6,272 nucleotides of DNA, taken from NCBI GenBank assembly GCA_035630195.1, contig DASQLD010000153.1, positions 1 through 6,272 of the forward strand, given 5' to 3'. Below, in pieces: positions 1 to 5,644 of this stretch; the first letter of the stretch is position 1, and every line of letters starts with the position of its first letter. The position numbers were made by a program, and so were the translations under genes. Source of the stretch: DASQDN01 sp035630195 (GTDB lineage Bacteria > Acidobacteriota > Terriglobia > Bryobacterales > Bryobacteraceae). The notes below the pieces were generated by a model. The model saw nothing but the letters and a program-made list of their open reading frames with translations, was not told the origin of the DNA and did not search any database.

Positions 1-132
1 GAATACCTTATCGAGCTGCGCCGTGTTCTCGTAAGAGAACGTAGTTGCGTTGTATATCGGTGTTGCCGAAGGGATGCTGCCGCCCGGCTTTTTGCGATCT
101 CCAACGTGGACTGCCTTGGATTCGATCTTCAT
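1..132 (-). CDS. PLP-dependent transsulfuration enzyme (cystathionine gamma-synthase / O-acetylhomoserine sulfhydrylase family), N-terminal fragment
   Basis: Only the first 44 codons are in the window; the gene runs off the left edge. The fragment begins MKIESKAVHVGDRKK and continues with TPIYNATTFSYENTAQLD. This is the characteristic opening of the Cys/Met-metabolism PLP enzyme family: an AVH-G segment, then P-IY--T-F before the first helix. Family members act in the cytoplasm on cystathionine, O-acyl-homoserine or methionine. The catalytic lysine and the residues that separate the activities lie outside the window, so the exact reaction cannot be named. The ATG overlaps the cysS stop codon (ATGA, 129-132), and a good Shine-Dalgarno (GGAAG, 138-142) lies 5 nt upstream, so the start is well supported and the gene is probably translationally coupled to cysS. 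Pairing with a cysteine-charging enzyme fits a sulfur amino acid role (inference). Confidence 0.85.
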   Translation of the reverse strand, partial: MKIESKAVHVGDRKKPGGSIPSATPIYNATTFSYENTAQLDKVF

Positions 133-1523
133 TTCCGCTTCCAGCGAACTCCTTCCTTAGTGTCCTCAATCACGACGCCACGATCGAGCAATTCGTTGCG
201 AATCTCGTCCGAACGTTTGAAATTCTTCGCCTTCCGCGCGTGATTGCGTTCGGCGATCAGCGCATCGATCTCGGCTTCCGTAATGCCACCTTCCTTCACG
301 GACGGCTTTAGGACGTCAAAGATAGAATCGAAACGCGCGAACAACTGCTTCGCTCCCGCGAGATTACTTCCCTTGAAGTCTCCCGCATCCATCGACGAGT
401 TCGTTTCACGGGTGTACTCAAAGATCGCGGCCAGAGCCTCCGCGGTGTTGAGGTCGTCATCGAGGCTGGCATCGAAGCGATGCAACGCGTTTGCTGTCCG
501 CTGGTCGATGCTCTCGTTGGCGCCGGCGGCGAATTTCTCCGAATCGAGCCGGAGTTGAAATGATCGCAGCCGGTCGATGGATGTCGCTGACGCTTTCAGA
601 CCGTCCATCGTGAAATTCAGCTTGTTGCGGTAGGGGACGGACGCGAGTAGATAACGAATCGCTTCCGGCTTGTATCCCTGCACGAGCAGATCGCGCAGCG
701 TATAGAAGTTGCCAAGCGACTTCGACATCTTCTGTCCTTCGACGATCAAGTGTTCAGAATGCATCCAGTATCGGGCGAACTGTTTGTCGGTCAGAGCTTC
801 TGACTGGGCAATCTCGTTTTCGTGATGCGGGAACGTGAGATCAATTCCGCCGGCGTGAATATCGAGAGTCTGTCCGAGGTACTTCATTGCCATCACGGAG
901 CACTCGATGTGCCAGCCGGGGCGGCCCGCTCCCATAGGCGCGTCCCACGACGGTTCGTTGTCTTTCTTGGCCTTCCATAAGACGAAGTCCCGCGCATCCG
1001 CCTTGTCGTATTCATCGACATCGACACGAGCGCCGGATCGCATACCGCTCACGTCGAGGCGCGACAGCTTCCCATACGAGGGAAACTTGGAGATCCGGTA
1101 GTAAACCGATCCTTCGCTTGAATACGTATAACCCTTCTCCGTCAGCTTCTCGACCGCATCCACCATTTCGGTTACATGTTCGGTAGCGCGCACGAGTTTC
1201 TCCGGCCGTTCGAGCCGTAGTTGCGCGCAGTCTTCGAGAAACGCCTCTTCGTAGACTGAGGTGTACTCGGCAAGCGTCTTGCCTTCCTGCATCGCGCTTC
1301 GGATGATCTTGTCCTCAACGTCGGTGATGTTCATGACATGATTCAAAACGAACCCACGCGCTTTCAGCCAGCGGCGGAGCACATCCTGAAAAGTGAACGT
1401 CCGAAGGTTGCCGATGTGTACGAAGTTATAGACCGTCGGCCCGCAGGTGTACATGCGGACCGTCTTACCATCCATGGGGACAAACTCTTCCACGTTTTGC
1501 GTCAGAGTGTTGTAGAAGCGCAC
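129..1523 (-). CDS. cysS: Cysteinyl-tRNA synthetase
   Basis: Class I aminoacyl-tRNA synthetase that charges tRNA-Cys with cysteine in the cytoplasm. The product is 464 aa, the normal full length (E. coli CysS is 461). The HIGH-type motif is H36-I-G-N39 and the KMSKS loop is K265-S269. The zinc site that selects cysteine appears intact: C27 in TCGPTVYN, C208 in GWHIECS, and H233 and E237 in FPHHENEIAQS. The C-terminal DALR-type helical domain follows from about residue 310 (DDDLNTAEALAAIFE at 355-369). The start codon is GTG. The next upstream in-frame codons are TTT, GAT, GAT and then the stop TAA, and the family aligns from this residue, so no longer start is possible. Only a weak ribosome-binding sequence is visible. 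The gene is divergent from the ThuA-like gene and overlaps the downstream transsulfuration gene by 4 bp. Confidence 0.98.
   Translation of the reverse strand: MRFYNTLTQNVEEFVPMDGKTVRMYTCGPTVYNFVHIGNLRTFTFQDVLRRWLKARGFVLNHVMNITDVEDKIIRSAMQEGKTLAEYTSVYEEAFLEDCAQLRLERPEKLVRATEHVTEMVDAVEKLTEKGYTYSSEGSVYYRISKFPSYGKLSRLDVSGMRSGARVDVDEYDKADARDFVLWKAKKDNEPSWDAPMGAGRPGWHIECSVMAMKYLGQTLDIHAGGIDLTFPHHENEIAQSEALTDKQFARYWMHSEHLIVEGQKMSKSLGNFYTLRDLLVQGYKPEAIRYLLASVPYRNKLNFTMDGLKASATSIDRLRSFQLRLDSEKFAAGANESIDQRTANALHRFDASLDDDLNTAEALAAIFEYTRETNSSMDAGDFKGSNLAGAKQLFARFDSIFDVLKPSVKEGGITEAEIDALIAERNHARKAKNFKRSDEIRNELLDRGVVIEDTKEGVRWKRK
138..142 (-). promoter_or_regulatory. Shine-Dalgarno of the transsulfuration enzyme gene, inside the cysS 3' end
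   Basis: GGAAG on the minus strand, 5 nt before the ATG at 132. It lies within the last codons of cysS (Trp-Lys-Arg-Lys) and fixes the downstream start at the ATGA overlap. Confidence 0.7.
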
Positions 1524-1537
1524 AAAATCATCTTAGC

Positions 1538-1566
1538 TTGCGCCGTCGGCGCGGCCCCGTTATCAT
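1538..1566 (+). promoter_or_regulatory. Possible sigma-70-type promoter of the ThuA-like gene
   Basis: TTGCGC (1538-1543), a 17-bp spacer and TATCAT (1561-1566) match 3 of 6 and 5 of 6 consensus positions at the ideal distance. Initiation about 7 nt after the -10 would fall near 1573, only about two bases before the ATG at 1575, so the message would be nearly leaderless. The 51-bp gap shared with cysS leaves little other space. Found by eye against E. coli-type consensus; unproven in this organism. Confidence 0.35.
1540..1552. repeat. Short palindrome in the cysS / ThuA divergent gap
   Basis: GCGCC-GTC-GGCGC is a perfect 5-bp inverted repeat with a 3-nt centre. It lies between the two divergent genes and overlaps the -35 and spacer of the proposed plus-strand promoter. 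It could be an operator half-site pair, but in GC-rich DNA such a short palindrome may be chance. Confidence 0.3.
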
Positions 1567-1574
1567 TGAAGCGC

Positions 1575-2390
1575 ATGCGGGTACCAACGTGTACGGGATT
1601 GTTGCTGGCGGCGCTTTTGTTGGCGCTTCCGGCGAGCGCACAGGTCAAACGAAAGAAGATCCTGGCTATCGGAGAAGTCAAGGGCTACCAACACGATTCG
1701 GTGTCGCATGCTCTAGCCTCCTTTGAGCGCTGGGGGAAAGAAACCGACCTTTGGGACACGTACATCCGAACCGATACGCAGCTCATTACAAAGAAGAAGC
1801 TGGGCGGGAACGCCAAGAACCTCGACACCTTCGACGCAGTCGTTTTTTACACTACTGGCGAACTGCCTATGGACGATGAGCAAAAGGCCGCTCTGGTGTC
1901 GTTCATTCGAGAAGATGGCAAGGGCTTCATCGGTGTACACTCCGCAGCGGACACCTTTTACAAATGGCCTGAGTATGGCGAGATGATCGGCGGGTGGTTC
2001 GATATGCACCCGTGGAACACTTTTCTTGCGCCGATCATTGTAGAGGACAAGGATCACCCTACTACGGCGCACTTGCCGAAAGAAATGGTGATACTCGACG
2101 AGATTTACCAATTCAAGAACTACTCGCGCGACAAGGTCAGAGTTCTTATGCGCCTCGACGAGAAGAAGCTGGATCTCAAGAACAAGAACGTGCGCCGCTC
2201 GGACAGTGACTTTGCGGTTACTTGGGTGAAGAACTACGGCAAAGGACGTGTCTTCTACTCGACGTTAGGGCATCGGGAGGAAGTCTACGACATGCCGGAG
2301 ATCCGCAAGATGTATGTCGAGGCGGTAAAATGGGTTCTTGGAATGACGGAGGGCGATGTCACCCCCCATCCGAAGCCGGCAACCGACTAA
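1575..2390 (+). CDS. Secreted ThuA-like (trehalose utilisation family) protein
   Basis: A 271-aa protein with a Sec signal peptide: MR start, hydrophobic run to about residue 19, likely cut after ASA (A22|Q23). The rest is one ThuA-like domain with a class I glutamine-amidotransferase-like fold. Recognisable segments are KKILAIGEVKGYQHDS (28-43), GKGFIGVHSAADTFYKWPEY (115-134), GGWFDMHPW (139-147), ILDEIYQFKNYSRDKVRVL (173-191) and YGKGRVFYSTLGHREEVY (221-238). Family members are linked to sugar metabolism (ThuA of Rhizobium in trehalose/keto-sugar use), and signal-peptide versions are common in Acidobacteriota, Planctomycetes and Verrucomicrobia. The substrate here is unknown. The ATG at 1575 is chosen because it starts exactly at the signal peptide; the frame stays open upstream but only antisense to cysS. 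A weak GAAG lies 3 nt upstream. The stop overlaps the stop of the convergent M16 peptidase gene. Confidence 0.9.
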   Translation: MRVPTCTGLLLAALLLALPASAQVKRKKILAIGEVKGYQHDSVSHALASFERWGKETDLWDTYIRTDTQLITKKKLGGNAKNLDTFDAVVFYTTGELPMDDEQKAALVSFIREDGKGFIGVHSAADTFYKWPEYGEMIGGWFDMHPWNTFLAPIIVEDKDHPTTAHLPKEMVILDEIYQFKNYSRDKVRVLMRLDEKKLDLKNKNVRRSDSDFAVTWVKNYGKGRVFYSTLGHREEVYDMPEIRKMYVEAVKWVLGMTEGDVTPHPKPATD

Positions 2391-3673
2391 ACGGTAACTT
2401 CTTCAGGCGTCAACTCGATACCGGCGACGCGACCCAGCCCGGTGACGCCAACCTGTTTGCCGGCAAAGAAGTCGCAAGCCATCGTTTGAATTTCACTGGC
2501 GGTGACTTTCTCGATGCCTTCCATCATCTCGTCGACACTTTGGAAGCGTCCGAAGAACAACTCCTGCCGCGCAAGGTTCGACATGCGCGCAGAAGTCGAT
2601 TCGAGGCTGAGCGCCAAACTTCCCTTAAGGTGATCTTTCGCCCGGCGAAGCTCATCGGCGGGAACTGTATCGGAGCACAATTGGCGGAATTCATCCACCA
2701 CCATCGTGACGACGGTTTTCAGCGTTTCATTGGAAGTACCGGCGTACACAGCCAGGCAGCCCGAATCGCGATAGAGGTTCAGTTCCGAGAAGATAGAGTA
2801 CGCCAGCCCGTGTTTCTCGCGCACGTTCTGGAAAAGCCGCGAGCTCATGCCGCCGCCCAGGATCGTGCTCAACAGGTAGGTTCCGTAGCGCCGCTCGTCT
2901 GCGATCGGATAGGCTGGAACGCCCATACATAAATGCGTCTGTTCGAGCGAACGCTTGTTCTTGAGGATCAGCGGTGTTTTGGGACTCGGCTTGGGCTCTT
3001 CCGGCACAGCGTGACGCGCCGGCAATCCGGAAAAATAGTCGGCGGCGAGTTTCACGATCTGGCTATGCGTCACATGGCCCGCAGCCGTAATGACGAGGTT
3101 TGACGACCCATAGACGTCCTGGTAGTAGTTGCGGACCGTTTCATCGTCGAAGCTGCTGATGGTCGCTTTGGTTCCCAGGATCGAGCGACCGAGCGGGTGA
3201 TTCTTCCAAAAACTACTGAAAAATGTCTCGTGGACGAGGTACTCGGGGTTGTCCACTTCCATCTTCAACTCTTCGAGAATGACACCCTTCTCCTTCTCGA
3301 TATCGGCAGCGTCGAAGCGAGGATTCAATACTAGATCGGCGAGCAAATCGAAAGCTATGGGTAGATGTTCGTCCAGAACTTTGATGTTGTAGCTGACCAA
3401 TTCCTTGGCCGTGTAGGCGTCAAGGTTGCCGCCGGTCGAGTCCGCCTGTCGCGCGATCTCTTCAGCCGTTCGATTGGCTGTTCCTTTGAAGAGCATGTGC
3501 TCTATGAAGTGCGAGATGCCGTTATTTTTTGGCGTTTCTCTGCGGGCGCCGGTACCGACCCACACACCGATGCTGACCGATCGGACATGCGGAACGGTCT
3601 CGGTGATGACTCGAATGCCGTTGGGCAGACTGGTGCGACTGACGTCGCGGAGATTGATTACTGATGATGCCAT
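2387..3673 (-). CDS. M16 family zinc metallopeptidase (processing-peptidase-like)
   Basis: A 428-aa single-chain M16B peptidase, related to mitochondrial processing peptidase beta and bacterial YmxG/MlpA-type proteins. The inverted zinc motif HXXEH is intact (H55-F-I-E58-H59 in HFIEHMLFKGT). The third zinc ligand is expected about 76 residues after the second His and fits Glu134/Glu135 in VILEELKMEVDNP. The second half carries the conserved SSRLFQNVREKHGLAYS segment (about 277-293) with the Arg-Tyr pair used in substrate binding. Thus both half-domains are present and the catalytic site looks functional. No signal peptide is seen, so a cytoplasmic location is likely. I chose the ATG at 3673 (MASSVINLRDVSRT); a TTG three codons upstream (3682) is also open, and neither has a clear Shine-Dalgarno. 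The substrate is not predictable. It is divergent from the beta-barrel gene and converges on the ThuA-like gene. Confidence 0.94.
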   Translation of the reverse strand: MASSVINLRDVSRTSLPNGIRVITETVPHVRSVSIGVWVGTGARRETPKNNGISHFIEHMLFKGTANRTAEEIARQADSTGGNLDAYTAKELVSYNIKVLDEHLPIAFDLLADLVLNPRFDAADIEKEKGVILEELKMEVDNPEYLVHETFFSSFWKNHPLGRSILGTKATISSFDDETVRNYYQDVYGSSNLVITAAGHVTHSQIVKLAADYFSGLPARHAVPEEPKPSPKTPLILKNKRSLEQTHLCMGVPAYPIADERRYGTYLLSTILGGGMSSRLFQNVREKHGLAYSIFSELNLYRDSGCLAVYAGTSNETLKTVVTMVVDEFRQLCSDTVPADELRRAKDHLKGSLALSLESTSARMSNLARQELFFGRFQSVDEMMEGIEKVTASEIQTMACDFFAGKQVGVTGLGRVAGIELTPEEVTV

Positions 3674-3697
3674 CGGGAGCAAAAGGGAAGCGTCTTC

Positions 3698-3703
3698 ATT
3701 GTA
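3698..3703 (-). promoter_or_regulatory. Possible -10 element for the M16 peptidase gene
   Basis: TACAAT on the minus strand (5 of 6 to TATAAT) in the 89-bp divergent gap. Initiation near 3691 would give an approximately 18-nt leader before the ATG at 3673. No convincing -35 stands at 16-18 bp, so support is weak. I found no good promoter for the plus-strand gene in the same gap. Confidence 0.28.
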
Positions 3704-3752
3704 ACGCGTGACCTCGAAACGCCTTGAAACTTGGCCGTGTCAGGCCACGTCC

Positions 3753-3757
3753 GAAGG
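3753..3757 (+). promoter_or_regulatory. Shine-Dalgarno of the beta-barrel gene
   Basis: GAAGG ending 5 nt before the ATG at 3763. It decides the start in favour of that ATG, directly before a signal peptide, over the in-frame TTG at 3724. Confidence 0.65.
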
Positions 3758-3762
3758 CGCGT

Positions 3763-4380
3763 ATGCGAATGCTGGCGATGGCCCTGTTGCTGGTTTTGCC
3801 CGTGTCGGCGCAGTATTACAACCGTCACAACATTAACCTAATGGTAGGCGCAGGACTGCCGCGAGCAGACCTACGGGAGCGATTCTCTGACAGCGCGCTG
3901 GTCGGAGTCGACTACGGTTTCCGGTTCCACCGCAATCTTCAGGTGGACGCTGGATTCGATACTGTCTTCGGGGCAGCGGGAGTGAACGACTGGCAGCCGA
4001 GTCAGTTCGGCAATCTCCGTATTCGCGACTTTCAAACGTTTGTCCCCTTCGGTGGCCGAGTGATTTTGCCCCTTGCGGAGGAACGGGTCCATATCTACGG
4101 AGGAATGGGCGGTGTCTATATGCGCTATGCAGAGCGCGTCAGCCAGCCCTACCAGGATCTTCGAGTTCCCTGCTACTACTGCGCGGCGCGCGATGGCTTC
4201 GGATACTACGGACTCTTCGGCGTGAACGTTTCGTTTGACCGAGCGCGTATGTTCCGGTTTGGCGCGGGAACGCGAATGTATCGAGGGCATACATCCGGGG
4301 ATCCGCTGGGCGCAGTCCCTCCACGGGAAACGACCGACAGGTGGCTTAATATCTTTGGAACCGTCAGCTTTACGTTCTGA
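3763..4380 (+). CDS. Hypothetical exported protein, probably a small outer-membrane beta-barrel
   Basis: A 205-aa protein of unrecognised specific family. The N-terminus MRMLAMALLLVLPVSA is a Sec signal peptide, likely cut at A16|Q17. The mature part is rich in aromatic and glycine residues and shows alternating hydrophobic/polar stretches typical of transmembrane beta-strands: 22-31, 46-55, 58-69, 96-104, 108-121 and 147-158, roughly. It ends in NIFGTVSFTF, with a C-terminal Phe and alternating hydrophobics, the known recognition signature of BAM-inserted outer-membrane proteins. The size suits an 8-stranded OmpA/OmpX-like barrel. A CYYC pair (C137, C140) lies in a polar stretch that could be a loop. 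The function is unknown. The gene is divergent from the M16 gene and converges, 3 bp away, on the prepilin gene, so it appears to be its own transcription unit. Confidence 0.72.
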   Translation: MRMLAMALLLVLPVSAQYYNRHNINLMVGAGLPRADLRERFSDSALVGVDYGFRFHRNLQVDAGFDTVFGAAGVNDWQPSQFGNLRIRDFQTFVPFGGRVILPLAEERVHIYGGMGGVYMRYAERVSQPYQDLRVPCYYCAARDGFGYYGLFGVNVSFDRARMFRFGAGTRMYRGHTSGDPLGAVPPRETTDRWLNIFGTVSFTF

Positions 4381-4420
4381 GAGCTACTTGATCTCTTTGC
4401 TGGTGACTGTAGCTGGTTCC
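4357..4420. repeat. Inverted repeat spanning the convergent junction of the beta-barrel and prepilin genes
   Basis: The left arm GGAACC-gtc-AGCT (4357-4369) pairs with the right arm AGCTGGTTCC (4411-4420): 10 base pairs with one 3-nt bulge, closing a loop of about 41 nt that contains both stop codons. It could form in either transcript. There is no T-run directly after either arm (the nearest, TTTT, is about 10 nt beyond on the plus strand), so it is not a canonical intrinsic terminator. A bidirectional termination or RNA-stability role is speculative. Confidence 0.3.
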
Positions 4421-4863
4421 GCAGCCCAGTTTTCACGGATGACGGTTGTCTGATCCGAAAAGAAGGTTCGGCGGCCGGTATTCCCGAAAACTTCGGGTAC
4501 CGCAGTGACTTGGTAGCCGTTGGGCCCCCCCTGAACCGCAAAAGTGTAGCCGCTCTTTTTGCCCTTCGTCAGATCTTCCGGAATCAAGTCGGCTGCGGCG
4601 GCTGTCTGCGTACCGCTAGGAGGCGGTCCAAGTTCGTTCAGGTTTGTCGCGTATCGTCCGAACTGCGAATAGTACTGCGTTTGTGCCGTATGTAGCGTCT
4701 TGATCGCCTGGATAGCAGCGGTTTCCTGGGCATGCATTCGATTCTGATTAAGCTTCGGCGCGGCAATCGCAGCCAGAATGAGGATGATCGCGACGACGAT
4801 CAGCAACTCGATCAGCGAAAAGCCACGGCGGTCGCGGCGACGGACTTGTCTCATACTCACCAT
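4384..4863 (-). CDS. Type IV pilin-like protein (class III signal peptide, prepilin)
   Basis: A 159-aa prepilin. The leader MVSMRQVRRRDRRG ends at G14, and prepilin peptidase (PilD) would cut G14|F15 and N-methylate the Phe. The mature N-terminus FSLIELLIVVAIILILAAIAAPKL has the essential Glu+5 (E19) and the hydrophobic alpha1 helix that anchors the subunit in the inner membrane and packs the pilus core. The alpha1-C helix continues to about residue 68 (TLHTAQTQYYSQFGRYATNLNEL). A short globular region ends in GYQVTAVPEVFGNTGRRTFFSDQTTVIREN. There are no cysteines, so no disulfide-closed D-region. It may be a major PilA-like pilin or a type II secretion pseudopilin; no other pilus gene is in the window to decide. 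The ATG at 4863 is preceded by GGAAG (4875-4879) at slightly long spacing; an ATG at 4854 is an alternative, and a longer in-frame start at 4977 would lie inside the neighbour. A sigma-54-like promoter lies upstream. Confidence 0.9.
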   Translation of the reverse strand: MVSMRQVRRRDRRGFSLIELLIVVAIILILAAIAAPKLNQNRMHAQETAAIQAIKTLHTAQTQYYSQFGRYATNLNELGPPPSGTQTAAAADLIPEDLTKGKKSGYTFAVQGGPNGYQVTAVPEVFGNTGRRTFFSDQTTVIRENWAAEPATVTSKEIK

Positions 4864-4878
4864 AATGACGTATTCTTC

Positions 4879-4901
4879 CGCCGGATCGTTTACTTTCGGC
4901 G
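4879..4901 (-). promoter_or_regulatory. Small hairpin in the prepilin leader
   Basis: On the minus strand CGCCG (4901-4897) can pair with CGGCG (4883-4879) across a 13-nt loop. It would sit just inside the 5' end of a transcript from the sigma-54-like site and touches the first base of the GGAAG ribosome-binding sequence. Five base pairs only, so it may be chance. Confidence 0.25.
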
Positions 4902-4903
4902 CC

Positions 4904-5644
4904 TCAAACCTTGGAGTGCAACTCGTGTTCCAGGTTGACGGGTGGGTTGTAATACACAATCCGTCCGCAACTCTCACAGAAATATAGCTTATCTCCGCGG
5001 CGTAATTCCTGAAAGTATTGGGGCCGAAGCTTCATCTGGCAAGCTGAGCAGCGGCCGTCGGTAGCATCCGCGATCGCTGTTCCACGCCAGCGTTTGCGGA
5101 TTCGTTCGTAGTGGGCGAGGGTTTGCGGCGGAATTGTGGAGGAAACCGCCTTGCGTTCCTCGATCGCCTGATCTAAGAACGCCTTATCCTCAGCCGATCG
5201 CTTTCGCGCGCGCTCCTTTTCCTCTTCGACCTTAGCCTTCTCCTCTTTGAGAGCTGCTTCCGCGGTTTTTACGTTTTTCTCGAGAGGCTCGGCTTCTCCC
5301 ATCAACTCGAGAATGCGGTCCTCAGCCTTGCGGATCTCTACTTCACAGTATGTAATTTCATTCTGGAAGGCTCGATATTGTTCGTTGTTTTTGGCTTGAA
5401 GCATTTGATCGCGAAGCTTCGAGATCTTTTGCTCGTGGACCTTAATATCGTCTTCTTTGGTTTTGCGTTCTTTTTGGTTGGTGGCCACTACATTCCGGTC
5501 GACTTCCAGCTTCCGCGTGTGCGCTTCAAGCTTCCTTTCGATCTCGGCTACCTGTTTCGGTAGCGATTCGATTTCCTTTTGAAGAGCGGCGGCTCGCGAG
5601 TCGAGAGTTTGTAGTTTTAGGACGGCCTGTAATTCCGGCGTCAT
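4904..5644 (-). CDS. Coiled-coil C4 zinc-ribbon protein (HP0958/CT398 family)
   Basis: A 246-aa protein. Residues 1 to about 170 are a long, highly charged helical hairpin (coiled coil). It contains the family hallmark AKNNEQYRAFQNEI (84-97), where related proteins have a NKEY-AL--EI motif. The C-terminal zinc ribbon has C199-x2-C202 and C223-x2-C226 (RCSACQMKLRPQ and YFCESCGRIVYY), all four ligands intact. No signal peptide or membrane segment: cytoplasmic. The biochemical role in most bacteria is unknown. Helicobacter HP0958 is needed for flagella, stabilises RpoN and binds flaA mRNA; Chlamydia CT398 binds RpoN and type III secretion parts. A similar adaptor role here is inference. The ATG at 5644 overlaps the murJ stop (ATGA, 5641-5644), and only a weak GAAG precedes it, so translation is probably coupled to murJ. 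The prepilin gene starts 40 bp downstream, and a sigma-54-like promoter lies within its last codons. Confidence 0.93.
   Translation of the reverse strand: MTPELQAVLKLQTLDSRAAALQKEIESLPKQVAEIERKLEAHTRKLEVDRNVVATNQKERKTKEDDIKVHEQKISKLRDQMLQAKNNEQYRAFQNEITYCEVEIRKAEDRILELMGEAEPLEKNVKTAEAALKEEKAKVEEEKERARKRSAEDKAFLDQAIEERKAVSSTIPPQTLAHYERIRKRWRGTAIADATDGRCSACQMKLRPQYFQELRRGDKLYFCESCGRIVYYNPPVNLEHELHSKV
4917..4932 (-). promoter_or_regulatory. Sigma-54 (RpoN)-type promoter for the prepilin gene
   Basis: The minus strand reads TGGAACACGAGTTGCA. Compared with the consensus TGGCACG-N4-TTGCW it matches 10 of 12 fixed positions, keeps the invariant GG and GC and has exactly 10 nt between them. It encodes the last residues of the zinc-ribbon protein (Leu-Glu-His-Glu-Leu-His). 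Initiation about 12 nt past the GC would fall near 4906, giving an approximately 43-nt leader containing a ribosome-binding sequence before the prepilin ATG at 4863. Pilin genes driven by RpoN with the PilS/PilR system are well known in Pseudomonas, Myxococcus and Geobacter. My rough estimate is that a match this good occurs about 0.8 times by chance on both strands of a window this long, so the location, not the score alone, carries the case. No enhancer-binding site was identified. Confidence 0.6.

Noticed and set aside
45..558. Two plus-strand open frames (88 and 104 codons) opposite the 3' half of cysS.
   Set aside because: Both are antisense shadows of a highly conserved gene, with no recognisable protein features.
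1338..1574. The ThuA-like frame is open upstream to 1338, giving a possible 350-aa protein.
   Set aside because: The extension is antisense to the N-terminal half of cysS, and the ATG at 1575 begins a clean signal peptide; an extension would bury it.
2222..2932. A 236-codon plus-strand open frame across the end of the ThuA-like gene and the M16 gene.
   Set aside because: It is antisense to a clear M16 peptidase and out of frame with ThuA; the composition is low in expected motifs and no family is recognised.
3658..3699. A 13-codon minus-strand open frame (starting MKTLPFCSR) overlapping the M16 start, as a possible leader peptide.
   Set aside because: It has no ribosome-binding site, would lie upstream of the proposed transcript start, and could easily be chance.
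4864..4977. A 38-residue N-terminal extension of the prepilin frame to an ATG at 4977.
   Set aside because: It overlaps the zinc-ribbon gene in another frame, and prepilin leaders are short; the ATG at 4863 gives a normal 14-residue leader.
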